The translations under genes were made by a program, and so were the position numbers. Below are positions 1 to 9,084 of a stretch of DNA of 64,000 bases, piece after piece (within the stretch, counting starts at the first letter, position 1; each line of letters opens with the position of its first letter). The notes beneath the pieces were generated by a model that was not told the origin of the DNA, ran no database searches, and saw only the letters and a program-made list of their open reading frames with translations. This DNA comes from AP-15 sp963701815 (lineage in GTDB: Bacteria > Pseudomonadota > Alphaproteobacteria > ATCC43930 > CGMCC-115725): positions 62,001-126,000 of the forward strand of contig CAVPBN010000003.1 in the NCBI GenBank assembly GCA_963701815.1. The letters are read 5' to 3'.

Positions 1-1098
1 CATCCCGGCACCGCGATCATCTCGGCGGCATTGACCGCGGCCGAGACGGCCGGCGCCTCGGGGAAGGCGTTGTTGACCGCCGATCGCCGCCGGCTACGAG
101 GTCATGGAGCGCATGGCGGCCGAGTTCATCCCGACGGTCATGTCGCGCGGCTTTCATGCCGGGCCGGTGTTCGGCATCTTCGGCGCCGCGATCGCCGCCG
201 CCAAGCTCGGCGGCCTCGACGCCGAGCAGATCCACGGCGCCATCGCCCAATGCGTCAATCTGGCCGCCGGCAATCTCGAAGGGGCGCGCAGCGGCGGCCG
301 CTCGTTGCGCGAAGGCGGTGCGGTGCGCAACGCCCTGCTGGCGGTGGCGCTTGGCCCGGCACGGAACGCCGGGCGGCGAGACGACCCTCGAAGGCGAAGC
401 CGGCTTCTATCACGCCTATGCCGGCAACAACCGCGGCGAACTGCGCTACAGCTTTACCGGCGACAACCGGGCCGATCTTGCCGCGATCACCCGCGGCCTC
501 GGCGAGGACTGGATCTTTCTCGAAACCCTTTACCGGATCTATTCGACCGCCGGCTACAACATCGCCCATGTCGATGTGACGGCGAAATTGTGTGCGGAGC
601 ACGACATCGCCTATCGCGACATCGACCGGATCGAGGCCGTGGTCAACTGGTTGGAGACCGAGTATCCGAGCCCGGCCTTTCCCAGCCGCGGCATCGAGCA
701 ACCCGCCGCAGGTCGGCAGCACGCAATATTTCACCGCCTGGGGGGCGGCCGAGCGCGGCTACCCGTTGTTGCGCGGCGCACAGCCGGGACCGGGCGAAAG
801 CGACCCGCCGGCGGTCCTCGATCTGATGCAGCGGGTCACCCTGGTCCCGACCGTGCGCCGCGCCTTGTTCGGCCCGCGGATCACCGTATTCACCAAGGAC
901 GGCCGCAGCTTTACCCGCGAGGGCACCGGCCGCGAATTCATCTGGGATTTCGAGGAGGAGGTGCGGCGGATCGGCCCGGTCGTTCCCGGCCTGGCCATCG
1001 GCGAGGCTCAGTTCGGCAGGTTGATCGACACCTGCCGCCACCTTGAAACGGCCGACCGCGCTGCCGACGAACTGATCGCGCTGACTGTCCCCGCCTGA
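1..1098 (+). pseudogene. MmgE/PrpD family protein (5' truncated by window, three frameshifts)
   Basis: The encoded product resembles the MmgE/PrpD family (2-methylcitrate dehydratase, aconitate decarboxylase and relatives). The frame opens at base 1 with HPGTAIISAALTAAE, so roughly the first 90 residues lie outside the window. Continuity needs three frame changes, each consistent with one extra base: near 82 (after SGKALLTA, resuming IAAGYEVMERMAAEF), near 353 (after LLAVAL, resuming HGTPGGETTLEGEAGFYHAYAG) and near 699 (resuming NPPQVGSTQYFTAWG). The final frame ends at the TGA at 1096-1098. Apart from these indels the family sequence is well kept, so the frameshifts could be recent decay or base-calling errors. 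The substrate cannot be read from the sequence. Confidence 0.8.
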
Positions 1099-1138
1099 GG
1101 TATTCTCCGCTGACCAAAACCGCTCGAGAGGCCCGGTC

Positions 1139-1948
1139 ATGCCGTCGATGTTCAACGCCCGCGATGCCGCCAATTACGAAAGGCTTATGGGGCGATGGAG
1201 CCGGCGCCTGGCGCCGATTTTCATCGAGCACGCCGGAATCGCAGCCGGCGAAAACCTGGTCGAAATCGGCTGCGGCACCGGCAGCCTGACCTTTGCCCTG
1301 CCGCAAGCGGCCGAGATCGCGAGCCTCGTCGCGATCGACCATTCCGAAATCTACCTCGCCGCGGCGCAAGCGCGGAACCATGACCCGCGCATCCGTCTCG
1401 AACCGGGCGACGGCGCCGCCTTGCGCTTTGCCGATGCCGGTTTCGACCGGGCCTTGTCGATGCTGGTATTGCCGTCGGTCCTGCCGCGGCCCGAACTCGC
1501 GGTCGCCGAGATGCGCCGGGTCACCCGCCCCGGCGGTGTCGTCGCCGCGGCGTTCTGGGACTCGCCGGGAGGTTCCGTCGCCAATCGCATGTTCTGGGAC
1601 ACCGCCGCGGCGCTCGACGAGCGGGCAGCCGTGGCGCGCGACCAGACGATGTCGCGGCCGATCTATGCGCCGGGCGCCTTGCCGCGGATCTGGGCCGAGG
1701 CGGGTCTCGTCGAGATCGACCAGCGTTCGCTGATGATCCGCATGGATTACGCCGATTTCGCCGATTACTGGGAGCCCTACGCCAGCGGCGAGGGCATGCT
1801 CGGCGCCTATGTCGCAACCCTCGACGCCGCTGACCGCGGCCGGCTCGAGCGCCACTTGCGCGACGCCTATCTGACCGGCCGGCCGGACGGGCCGCGCTCG
1901 TTCGTCGCGGTGGCGCTCTCATGCCGCGGGGTCGTGCCCCCGCACTGA
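1139..1948 (+). CDS. class I SAM-dependent methyltransferase
   Basis: This 269-residue protein has the Rossmann methyltransferase core. The SAM-binding motif I is LVEIGCGTGSLTFALP at about residues 40-55, followed by an acidic strand end (AIDHSE), GDGAALRFADAGFD (motif II/III region) and RVTRPGGVVAAAFWD (post-motif III). The length and lack of extra domains fit the UbiE/methyltransferase-11 superfamily acting on a small molecule. It starts about 40 bp after the MmgE/PrpD stop and may share its transcript. The substrate is unknown. Confidence 0.85.
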   Translation: MPSMFNARDAANYERLMGRWSRRLAPIFIEHAGIAAGENLVEIGCGTGSLTFALPQAAEIASLVAIDHSEIYLAAAQARNHDPRIRLEPGDGAALRFADAGFDRALSMLVLPSVLPRPELAVAEMRRVTRPGGVVAAAFWDSPGGSVANRMFWDTAAALDERAAVARDQTMSRPIYAPGALPRIWAEAGLVEIDQRSLMIRMDYADFADYWEPYASGEGMLGAYVATLDAADRGRLERHLRDAYLTGRPDGPRSFVAVALSCRGVVPPH

Positions 1949-2119
1949 CGGGTGCCGACGATCCGGATGAGCTCGACCCTGTCGTTTGGGAGTACGATGG
2001 CGAAAATTCGCCGGTCGCGATAAAAGACGCTGCTTGTGAAGGTCCTTGACAAAGTCAGGGGAGCCGGCAGGGGTGGCGAAAACGCCGCCCGGTTCCGGAA
2101 AACCTTAATGGAGGGGTTG

Positions 2120-2671
2120 ATGCGTATCCCGATCTCGGCCCGGCGCTGCGGATTCCTGGTGGCCGGCGGTTTGGGGCTGTGTCTTTGGCTTGCCGGGCCT
2201 GCCCGCGCCGACGGGGGCGGCGGCAACAACAACTCGGATTCGACGACCTGCGGCAAAGGCGAGGTCTGGGACAGCAGGAGCCAGAAATGCGTGAAGGCCG
2301 AGAACGGCGTGTTGCCGGACAAGGCACTGACCGATTACGCCTTCGTCCTGGCCAAGGCCGGGCGCTTTCAGGAGGCGTTGGCCGTGCTCGACCTGCTGCG
2401 GGACCCGGACACCGCGGTCGCGCTAAATTACCGCGGCTATGCGACGCGCCGGCTCGGGCGGGTCGATGAGGGGATCGGCTACTACCTGAAATCCGTGGCG
2501 CTCGATCCGCATTATGCGCAGGTGCGCGAATATCTCGGCGAAGCCTATTTGATCAAGGGCGATGTGCCGCGTGCCGAGGCGCAATTGCGGGCGATCAAGC
2601 AAATCTGCGGCACGATTTGCGACGAATACGAGCACCTCGCGGTCGCCATGGCCGATCCCTCGCGCATCTGA
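2120..2671 (+). CDS. secreted tetratricopeptide-repeat protein
   Basis: The product is about 183 residues. I chose the ATG at 2120 because GGAGG lies five bases upstream; another in-frame ATG lies at 2108. An N-terminal signal peptide (MRIPISARRCGFLVAGG through LAGPARA) directs export. A low-complexity GGGGNNNS stretch and a short Cys-containing segment (TCGKGEVWDSRSQKCVK) follow, then two to three TPR-like helical repeats (DYAFVLAKAGRFQEALAVLD, LNYRGYATRRLGRVDEGIGYY, REYLGEAYLIKGDVPRAEAQL). The C-terminus has another Cys pair (ICGTICDEYEHLA). Its role is probably a periplasmic protein-interaction scaffold; no partner is evident. Confidence 0.75.
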   Translation: MRIPISARRCGFLVAGGLGLCLWLAGPARADGGGGNNNSDSTTCGKGEVWDSRSQKCVKAENGVLPDKALTDYAFVLAKAGRFQEALAVLDLLRDPDTAVALNYRGYATRRLGRVDEGIGYYLKSVALDPHYAQVREYLGEAYLIKGDVPRAEAQLRAIKQICGTICDEYEHLAVAMADPSRI

Positions 2672-2770
2672 CGAGGTCTCGCGCGGCTGCGCGGCGAGCT
2701 GCCGCTAAACCCGTCACCTACCTTCACTCGGCCGCTCCGGCAGCCAGAGTGAAAGCGGTGGCGCAGCCGG

Positions 2771-3169
2771 TCAGGCCATTCGGGTCTTGAGCAGGGCCAG
2801 CCCGGCATCGAGCAGGCCGCCGGCGGTCGGGATTTGGCCGTTCGGCGTCAGCTGGTCGACGAGCTGGGGCAGGTGCTGGGCAATTTGCGGCATCAGCTGA
2901 TCGAGCGGCAGCCCGGTCTTCGCGGCAATCTGCTGGACCAGATCACCGCCGAGGACGCCATGCAGAGCGTCGGGCGCCACGGCTTGGTTTTCGCCGGTCC
3001 CGACCCATGAGGAAATCGCGCCGCCCAAACCCGCCGCCTGGAATTTTTGGATCAGGCCGCCGAGACCGTTCTGATGGTCGCCGAGAGCGGCCACCAGGGC
3101 TTCGGGCACGCTGGTCGAAGTTCCGTCGGCCTTGCCCAGCAGCGACCCGATCGTGTCGAACAGGCTCAT
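2771..3169 (-). CDS. YidB-like DUF937 family protein
   Basis: This 132-residue protein matches the YidB/DUF937 pattern: it begins MSLFDTIGSLLG, has Gly/Leu-rich amphipathic helices (GGLIQKFQAAGLGGAISSWVGTGEN, with N-x-A-V-x-P following) and a C-terminal segment on Leu/Pro-rich turns (LPLDQLMPQIAQHLPQLVDQLTPNG). The GxGxxxSWxGxGxN segment is the most recognisable family feature. The family's function is not established. It is convergent with the upstream TPR gene and co-oriented with the downstream PsiF-like gene. Confidence 0.85.
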   Translation of the reverse strand: MSLFDTIGSLLGKADGTSTSVPEALVAALGDHQNGLGGLIQKFQAAGLGGAISSWVGTGENQAVAPDALHGVLGGDLVQQIAAKTGLPLDQLMPQIAQHLPQLVDQLTPNGQIPTAGGLLDAGLALLKTRMA

Positions 3170-3253
3170 CTGCGCCTCCTCAATTCGAGGTTTCGGGGTA
3201 GTGCTTTACGCCGGCGTCGATTGCGCCGGGGCCCATCGCGTCTGCAGCGCCGA

Positions 3254-3559
3254 TCATTTTTTGAGACAGCCGCTCATGAATTGCTGGCGCGCGCTGCCGG
3301 TAAGCTTTTGCGAGCTGGCTTGGGCGTTGCACGTCTTCATCTTTTGCTGTTGCGGCGTCAATGTCGAGGCCGATGTTTTGCCGCTCAGGCAATCGCTCAT
3401 AAAGCTCTTGCGCGCATCGCCGCTCAGTTTCTGGCTGCCCGCCTGCGCATTGCAGGATTTCATCAGGTCCTGCTGGGAATTCTGCGCCCAAGCCGGATGC
3501 AGCAATGAAACGGCCGAAATCAGCAGCACCGTGTAAACAGTCGCGGCGATTTTGCTCAT
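3254..3559 (-). CDS. psiF: PsiF repeat protein (periplasmic, phosphate-starvation-inducible family)
   Basis: The product is about 101 residues. I chose the ATG at 3559 because an AGGGGG ribosome-binding site sits about eight bases upstream and it puts a clean signal peptide (MSKIAATVYTVLLISAVSLLHPAWA) at the N-terminus. Two PsiF repeats follow, each about 30 residues with two Cys: MKSCNAQAGSQKLSGDARKS..SDCL and MKTCNAQASSQKLTGSARQQ..SGCL. In Escherichia coli psiF is Pho-regulated, but its function is unknown. I see no clear Pho box here. The gene is divergent from the DoxX gene, with a roughly 220 bp shared promoter region. Confidence 0.88.
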   Translation of the reverse strand: MSKIAATVYTVLLISAVSLLHPAWAQNSQQDLMKSCNAQAGSQKLSGDARKSFMSDCLSGKTSASTLTPQQQKMKTCNAQASSQKLTGSARQQFMSGCLKK

Positions 3560-3783
3560 ACCAAACGTCCCCCTTTGAGGGTTACCGCTGCTCCGAACAG
3601 CACCGATCGCATCGATCCCCTGAACCAAATCTCCGATAATTTAGCCTGGCACGATACAATCGGCAACCATTGCGTTAGAGTGCCGATACCCGTCGGATGG
3701 TTGTCGGCGGTCGCGTGCAAGGTTAACGTGACTGTCCTGAGGTGATCGACCGAAACTCGAGATTTCGTCGGAGGGAGTACGGC

Positions 3784-4206
3784 ATGGCGAGATTTGAAGG
3801 ATTGCAGCGCTTTGCGGAGCCCCGCGTCCTCAGCGTGCTGCGGATCGTCATCGGGCTGCTGTTCCTTGAGCACGGCCTGAACAAGCTGTTCGACTTCCCG
3901 CCGACCCCGAACCATGCGCCCTATCACCTGTTGAGCCTCGTGCCGGGGCTCGCCGGGCTGCTCGAAGCGTTCGGCGGCCTATTGATCGCACTCGGCCTGT
4001 TTACCCGCCCGGTCGCCTTGATTCTGTCGGGCGAAATGGCGTTCGCTTATTTCATGGCGCATGCGCCGCACGGCTTTTTCCCGCTGCTCAACCGCGGCGA
4101 AGGGGCAATTCTCTTTTGCTTCACGTTTCTTTATTTGTTTGTCGCCGGCGGCGGCGCCTGGAGCCTCGACCGGCTGCGGAGGTCGGGAGCCGCCGCTCGG
4201 ACCTGA
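3784..4206 (+). CDS. DoxX family membrane protein
   Basis: This protein of about 140 residues has four predicted membrane segments: LSVLRIVIGLLFLEHGLNKLF, LVPGLAGLLEAFGGLLIALGLF, PVALILSGEMAFAYFM and AILFCFTFLYLFVAGGGAW. The short first helix with HGxxKL and the second helix with E..GGxLIALG..TR are typical of DoxX. GGAGGGAG lies about eight bases before the ATG at 3784, which favours this start over an upstream ATG at 3742. DoxX-type proteins are linked to thiosulfate/redox or membrane stress functions, but nothing here fixes the role. Confidence 0.88.
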   Translation: MARFEGLQRFAEPRVLSVLRIVIGLLFLEHGLNKLFDFPPTPNHAPYHLLSLVPGLAGLLEAFGGLLIALGLFTRPVALILSGEMAFAYFMAHAPHGFFPLLNRGEGAILFCFTFLYLFVAGGGAWSLDRLRRSGAAART

Positions 4207-4256
4207 GCCCCGAAGGGCGCCCAAATCGCCGATCGGGCTCAAACAAGTCGGGCGAA

Positions 4257-4544
4257 TTACGGGCCGAAGAGGTCGAAAGGCCGGCAGCGGCCGGTGGCGG
4301 CGGCAATCTCGCCGGGGGCGGCTTCGGCCGATATGGCGGTCAGCGGAATATAGGTCGTCGCGCAGATCTGGCCGGCCAGCAGCGGGTTGACCCCGGGCCC
4401 GTAATTGTTGAACGCAGCGAATTCGGGCGGGATCGTGCCGGCGGGCTTCAACCCGCTGGTGCCGAAATCGTCCTTGACCGGGATTTCCGGCGTGCAGGCA
4501 GCCACCAGCAGCAATAACAGCGCGAGCGGAAACAGGGACCGCAT
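4257..4544 (-). CDS. small lipoprotein of unknown function
   Basis: The 95-residue product begins MRSLFPLALLLLLVAAC, a lipoprotein signal peptide with lipobox LVAAC, so it is probably lipidated at Cys17 and anchored in the envelope. The mature part has no family I recognise. It is hydrophilic, with a conserved-looking centre (GVNPLLAGQICATTYIPLTAI) and a second Cys near the C-terminus (TGRCRPFDLFGP). It lies between the DoxX gene and the ABC1 kinase gene and is co-oriented with the latter. Confidence 0.7.
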   Translation of the reverse strand: MRSLFPLALLLLLVAACTPEIPVKDDFGTSGLKPAGTIPPEFAAFNNYGPGVNPLLAGQICATTYIPLTAISAEAAPGEIAAATGRCRPFDLFGP

Positions 4545-4660
4545 TTCGGGTTCGCCTCACGATGATCGTGCAGATTGTGCCGAGACGGCGCCGCAAGCGC
4601 AACCGCCATCCGCCTCGCTGCCGATCAGGCCGCCGCGGTCGCGGATGGCCGGATCGATGC

Positions 4661-6001
4661 TCATGCCGGCGGCACGCCGGCCGCCGCCAGCGCCGCCGAT
4701 TGGCGGGCGGCCAGCGCTGCTTCGTCGAAATCCTCGATCAGCTCGTGAAACAGCCGATACCAGTTGATCTCGGCCTTCAGGTGCAGAAAGACCGAGCCGA
4801 GCCCGACCGCGGCGCGGTCCATAAAGACGAATTCGCGCGGCGGCCGCACGCCGCCGAGCCGCCGGATGTCGCGATGCACGCTGTCGACCACCGCCGCGCC
4901 GTCGCTGCCGCGGGCTTTTTTCTCCTGGATCAGCCGGGCGCGGTCGTCGAGCAGCGGGCCATAGACGAACAACGCCCAGCGGTTCAGCACATCGATCATT
5001 TCGCGCGACAGATTGCCGAAGCCCCAGCTCCGATAGGCGTGCACGGCGAGGTCGCGGTCATCGCGCTGCAGCGCATGATAGAGATCGATGACCCCGCGGA
5101 CGAACGAGGCGCGGAACACGCGGACGCAGCCGAAATCGAGCAGGTTGACAGTCCCGCCCGAACCCACCGTGTAGTTGCCGAGATGCGGGTCGCCGTGAAT
5201 GACCCCGTACCGGTAGAACGGCACGTACCAGATGCGGAACATGCGCAGCGCCACCTCGTTGCGGCGCGCGAGCGGCGCCTGGGCGGTTTCCAGGATCGGC
5301 GCCCCGTCGAGCCAGGTCATCGTCAACAACCGGCCGGTGGACAATTCGGCAAAGGGCGACGGCACGGCCACGCCGCTCTCGGCGCGCAGGATCTCGCCGT
5401 AGAGCCGCAGATGCGCGGCTTCGCGCCGGTAATCGAGTTCCTCGCGCAGCCGGTCGGAGATCTCGGCATGGATCTCGGCGGTGGTGACCGCCCGGTCGTA
5501 GCGCTCGTAAAGCCCCATCGCCAGCTTAAGCTGGCGCAGATCGGCTTCGACTGCAGCCGCCATATCGGGGTACTGCAATTTGCAGGCGAGCTGGGCGCCG
5601 TCGAGCGCCGTTGCGCGATGCACCTGGCCGAGCGAGGCGGCGCGCGCCGCATTTTTCTCGAAACTGCGAAACCGGCTCTGCCAGTCGGCGCCGAGTTCGC
5701 CTTCCATGCGCCGCCTGACAAAGGGCCACCCCATCGCCGGCGCGTCGGCCTGCAATTGCACCAGCTCGTCGACATATTCCCTGGGCAGCGCATCGGGGAT
5801 CGTCGCCAGCAATTGCGCCACCTTCATCAGCGGCCCCTTGATGCCGCCGAGGGCCGCCTTCAGCTCGGCGGCATGCCGACCGCGGTCGAGCGTCAGCCCG
5901 AGATAGCGTTCGCCGGCCAGGCGGGCGGCGAGCCCGCCGACCGCGGTCGAAACCTGGGCATAGCGCCGCACCCGCCCGGCGAAGGAATTGGCGTCGGTCA
6001 C
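4661..6001 (-). CDS. ABC1/UbiB (AarF) family atypical kinase
   Basis: The start is set at the GTG at 6001, with GGAG eight bases upstream; the open frame continues upstream only by reading antisense to the acetyltransferase remnant. The roughly 446-residue protein carries the UbiB hallmarks in order: the KxGQ-like region GGIKGPLMKVAQLLATIPD, the Ala-rich nucleotide loop ARAASLGQVHRA, the lysine strand LACKLQYP, the ExD motif EELDYRREA, the catalytic HGDPHLGN and the DFG segment NLLDFGCV. UbiB-type proteins support ubiquinone biosynthesis or lipid handling. There is no ubiquinone gene beside it, so its role as the main UbiB is uncertain. Confidence 0.9.
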   Translation of the reverse strand: MTDANSFAGRVRRYAQVSTAVGGLAARLAGERYLGLTLDRGRHAAELKAALGGIKGPLMKVAQLLATIPDALPREYVDELVQLQADAPAMGWPFVRRRMEGELGADWQSRFRSFEKNAARAASLGQVHRATALDGAQLACKLQYPDMAAAVEADLRQLKLAMGLYERYDRAVTTAEIHAEISDRLREELDYRREAAHLRLYGEILRAESGVAVPSPFAELSTGRLLTMTWLDGAPILETAQAPLARRNEVALRMFRIWYVPFYRYGVIHGDPHLGNYTVGSGGTVNLLDFGCVRVFRASFVRGVIDLYHALQRDDRDLAVHAYRSWGFGNLSREMIDVLNRWALFVYGPLLDDRARLIQEKKARGSDGAAVVDSVHRDIRRLGGVRPPREFVFMDRAAVGLGSVFLHLKAEINWYRLFHELIEDFDEAALAARQSAALAAAGVPPA

Positions 6002-6044
6002 GCAAACAGCTCCATGAGTGCTGAGTAGGCGCTCACCGCGCCAA

Positions 6045-6263
6045 AGTCCATGTCCGAGGTCGCCCGCTGGGCAAATGCGCGCAGACGGCATCCGGCGGAT
6101 CGGTGCGGTTTGCAACGCGCAGAACCTCGCCTCGGCCCGCGTAATGGAGAAGGCCGGGTTGATCCGGGAAGGCATCCTGCGTCGCTGGTTGAGGCACCCC
6201 AACGTCGGCGCCGAGCCGCGGGACTGCTTCAGCTACGCTCTCGTGCGAGGCGGTTCCGGGTGA
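6045..6263 (+). pseudogene. GNAT (RimJ/RimL-like) N-acetyltransferase, C-terminal remnant
   Basis: The fragment reads IGAVCNAQNLASARVMEKAGL, then IREGILRRWLRHPNV and EPRDCFSYALVR, the unmistakable C-terminal third of a RimJ/RimL-type acetyltransferase (the N..S..V.EK.GF/L..EG acetyl-CoA region). A preceding piece (SEVARWANA, from about 6050) fits the same protein but lies in another frame, so a frameshift at about 6075 separates them. The N-terminal two thirds are missing, replaced by the start of the divergent ABC1 kinase gene. It is non-functional as it stands. Confidence 0.75.
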
Positions 6264-6304
6264 GACGGCAAAAATCGCGGTAGGGGGTCGATCACACCGG
6301 TGCG

Positions 6305-7474
6305 CTACCAGGCGGCATCAAGCAGGGTGCGCACGACCGCGGGACCGTCGATCTTGCGCGGGTTGGTGTGGATCCAGCGGTCGTGCATCGCGTTCTCGGC
6401 GATCAGGTCGAGCTGGTCCTCCCTGACGTCGACATCGCGCAATCGGGTCGGCAGGCCGAGCCCGGCGATCAGCGCGCCGACGACATCGGCGGCCGGCTGG
6501 CCGGATCGGCCGAGCGCCTCGCTGACCCGCGCCTGCTTGTCGGCGTTCACCGGATGGTTGAAGCGCAGGACATGCGGCAGCATGATGCAGGAGGTGTAGC
6601 CGTGCGGCACGTCGGCGGTGCCGCCGAGCACATGGCCGATGCCGTGGCTGGCCCCTTTGCTGACCCCGGTTTGCGAACCGACCATCGACATCCAGGCGCC
6701 GATCTGGCAGTCGAGCCGGGCGTCGAGATCGGCGGGGTCGGCCTTGACCGCCGGCAGGCCCTTGCCGAGGAGGCGCAGCGCGTGAAACGCCGCCCCCTCG
6801 GAGAGCGGCTGGCCGTCGACCGAGCAGATGTCCTCGACGGCGTGGTCGACGGCGCGGATGCCGGTCGACAAAAACAGCCATTCCGGCGTCGGCAGGCTGG
6901 CGGCCGGGTCGAGGATCACGGTGCGCGGGATCATCAGCGGGTGGCTGAAGCTCTCCTTGACGCGGCGCTTCGTGTCGGTGCAGCCCGCCCCGGCCGAGAA
7001 CTCGCCGGCCGACAAGGTCGTCGGGATCGCGATCATGCGCACGCCCGGCGCCTCGACCTGCGGACGGCGGGTCGAGCCGTCGGCCGCAACCTGCGCCCGA
7101 AAATCGTCGAGCTGTCCGGGTGCCGCGACCCCGTTGCCGAGGCACAGCCCGACCATCTTGGCCGCATCGGTGACCGAGCCGCCGCCCAGCGTGACGATCA
7201 GGTCGGCGCCGGCCTCGCGCGCCATATTGGCGGCGGCGACGACATCGCTGCGCGGGGTATGCGCGCCGATCCTGGCGCAGACGCCGGCAAACCGGTTGCC
7301 GAGCATCAGCCGCAGCCGGTCGACGAGATCGGTCTCGCGCGCCAGGGTCCCGCTCGCCAGCACAAAGACGGCGCGGGCATCGAGCCGGTCGACCTCCTTC
7401 GCCAACGCCTCGGCGTGGGGCGTGCCGAAGACGACGCTTTCCATCTGCGGAAAACGATACGCCCCGTTCAACAT
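6305..7474 (-). CDS. iron-containing alcohol dehydrogenase / maleylacetate reductase-like
   Basis: The 389-residue protein begins at the ATG at 7474, with GGGAGG about seven bases upstream. It has the dehydroquinate-synthase-like fold markers: a nucleotide loop DLIVTLGGGSVTDAAK, PTTLSAGEFSAGAGCTD, the metal-site region GIRAVDHAVED, and SHGIGHVLGG..VPHG, which supplies the iron/zinc histidines. The length is normal for the family. The ATG overlaps the 3' end of the VOC gene by seven bases, so the two are probably translated from one mRNA. The substrate cannot be assigned; maleylacetate reductase and aldehyde/alcohol oxidoreduction are both possible. Confidence 0.88.
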   Translation of the reverse strand: MLNGAYRFPQMESVVFGTPHAEALAKEVDRLDARAVFVLASGTLARETDLVDRLRLMLGNRFAGVCARIGAHTPRSDVVAAANMAREAGADLIVTLGGGSVTDAAKMVGLCLGNGVAAPGQLDDFRAQVAADGSTRRPQVEAPGVRMIAIPTTLSAGEFSAGAGCTDTKRRVKESFSHPLMIPRTVILDPAASLPTPEWLFLSTGIRAVDHAVEDICSVDGQPLSEGAAFHALRLLGKGLPAVKADPADLDARLDCQIGAWMSMVGSQTGVSKGASHGIGHVLGGTADVPHGYTSCIMLPHVLRFNHPVNADKQARVSEALGRSGQPAADVVGALIAGLGLPTRLRDVDVREDQLDLIAENAMHDRWIHTNPRKIDGPAVVRTLLDAAW

Positions 7475-8580
7475 CGCCGATCCTCCCGTCTGAGACCTTC
7501 TACCGTTTCCCTCTGGGGGTTTCTCAAACATGAATGCGCGGGATTGGCCCGCGCATCCAGGTTCTGCACTCGCAAGCGTGGATGGCCGGGGAAACCGGCC
7601 ATCGCATCGATCGGCGTTACATTGCGGCCATGCGGCGCGGCGCGGCGCTTGGCCATCGGAGTCGCGGGCTCGGGGGCCGGCGGCGCCATGATCTTCTTGG
7701 TCGAGCGCGGCAAGGTCCAATCCCACTCGTCCGCACCCATCTGGTAATGGCGATTGTTCTGCGACGGGTTGCGGTTGACCATGTGGCGATTGTACAGCGG
7801 GTGGGTAAGGCTGCGGACTTCGTGCTCGATCGTGAACAGGTGCTTGCCGGTCTCGAGGCAGACGATGTCCTGCCAGCGGTATTGGTACTGATCGCTTTCC
7901 TCGGTGATCAGCCCGCGCTTTTCGAGTTCGTCGTGCGGGCCCGAGAATTCCTGGGCATAGACCTGCAGGTGATGGCCGTCGAAGTCCGGGATCTTTTCGT
8001 CGGTCTCGCGGAAGACCAGCTCCTGTTTATGCCCGGCGCAGACATGCGCGGCCCGGCCCTCGCCGTTCTCCTTGACGCAGGCGGGCGTGTAAAAGATCTC
8101 GCGGTAGAAGCGGGCGATGCCGTCGGCGGCCCCTTCCGGCACGGTGAACTCGACATAGCCCATGCCGAGGTTGATCGCGCCGAACCGCTCTTCATCAGGC
8201 TCGTAGAGGCGGAACTTGTTGCCCCACGGGCAGGTCGCCTCGACATAGGCATTGTGCTGCTTGCAGTCGAACTTGGTGTCGGCCAGCTTTTTCTTGGCTT
8301 CGCCGAGACGCTCGCACAACTCTTCGAGCGACGGCACGACGAGACCGACATGGCCGCGCAATACATTCGGGTCGCCGGTCGGCAGGTGGAACTGGCTCTT
8401 GCCGACATTGACCCACATGTTGTTGGTGCCGGGAAACATGAACGGGTCGCGGGTCAGGCCGAGCGCCGACAGATAGAACTCCTGCGCCAGCCCTTGATTG
8501 TCGATTCTGAGATTGACGTGTTCGAGACCGACGAGATTGCCGAGATCCTCGGCTGTCCGGTCGTAGAGTTGTTGCGCCAT
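7468..8580 (-). CDS. VOC (glyoxalase/extradiol dioxygenase-like) family protein
   Basis: The protein is about 370 residues. The ATG at 8580 has GGAGG six bases upstream. It contains two vicinal-oxygen-chelate-like modules: the first at about 15-130 (GLEHVNLRIDNQGLAQEFYLSALG ... FHLPTGDPNVLRGHVGLVVPS), the second at about 150-235 (GMGYVEFTVPEGAADGIARFYREI ... HLQVYAQEF). Metal-type His/Glu positions are visible in the first. A basic, Pro-rich tail follows DWTLPRSTKKI and looks poorly conserved. It overlaps the downstream iron alcohol dehydrogenase gene, which suggests a shared pathway such as ring-fission or glyoxal-type metabolism; this is inference only. Confidence 0.78.
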   Translation of the reverse strand: MAQQLYDRTAEDLGNLVGLEHVNLRIDNQGLAQEFYLSALGLTRDPFMFPGTNNMWVNVGKSQFHLPTGDPNVLRGHVGLVVPSLEELCERLGEAKKKLADTKFDCKQHNAYVEATCPWGNKFRLYEPDEERFGAINLGMGYVEFTVPEGAADGIARFYREIFYTPACVKENGEGRAAHVCAGHKQELVFRETDEKIPDFDGHHLQVYAQEFSGPHDELEKRGLITEESDQYQYRWQDIVCLETGKHLFTIEHEVRSLTHPLYNRHMVNRNPSQNNRHYQMGADEWDWTLPRSTKKIMAPPAPEPATPMAKRRAAPHGRNVTPIDAMAGFPGHPRLRVQNLDARANPAHSCLRNPQRETVEGLRREDRRC

Positions 8581-8682
8581 GGGGACCTCCAATATTGCCG
8601 CGCGGCCCGTGCCGCTCGGGTTTTCGCTAAGTCGGTGCGCCGCGACGCGGGCGGGTTTCCGGTCGCCGCATCGTCGGCGCCA

Positions 8683-9084
8683 TCAAAACAGCTTTTCGAA
8701 GCGTTCGTCTACCGGCACGCGATAGCCGTTGGCAAGAGCGTTGGTTTCGTTGGCCATGCCGACGACGGCCAGCAATTCGGCCAGCATCTCGCGCGTCATT
8801 CCCTGCTTTTTCGCTGCCGCGGCATGCGAGGCGGTGCAATAGGCGCAGCCGTTGCTGGCGCTGACCGCGAGATAGACCAGCTCCTTGGTAAGCGGGTCGA
8901 GCGCGCCCGGCGCCATGACCTGTTTGATGCTGTCCCAGGTGCGCTGCAAGGTCGCCGGGTCGTTGGCCAGCGCCTTCCAGAAATTGTTGATCCAGTCGGT
9001 GCCGCGGGTCCGCATGATGTCGTCGTAGACGGCCCGCACCGCGGCACTCGCCTCGGCGTATTCGATCAACGGCACGGCACTCAC
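8683..9084 (-). CDS. carboxymuconolactone decarboxylase / AhpD-like protein
   Basis: The product is about 133 residues, starting at the GTG at 9084, which overlaps the TGA of the upstream Mpo1-like gene (GTGA overlap, translational coupling). It carries the AhpD-like core: LTKELVYLAVSASNGCAYCTASH, with the CxxC pair and the His four residues later, then AAKKQGMTREMLAELLAVV. This is the peroxidase/decarboxylase-fold active site. The redox CxxC favours a peroxidase-like role over true carboxymuconolactone decarboxylation. About 100 bp separate it from the VOC gene on the same strand. Confidence 0.85.
   Translation of the reverse strand: MSAVPLIEYAEASAAVRAVYDDIMRTRGTDWINNFWKALANDPATLQRTWDSIKQVMAPGALDPLTKELVYLAVSASNGCAYCTASHAAAAKKQGMTREMLAELLAVVGMANETNALANGYRVPVDERFEKLF

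Noticed and set aside
1930..2060. Minus-strand segment reading FYRDRRIFAIVLPNDRVELI, resembling the end of a RelE/ParE-type toxin
   Set aside because: Only about 30 residues match loosely, there is no start or antitoxin, and it lies between two plus-strand genes; too little to annotate.
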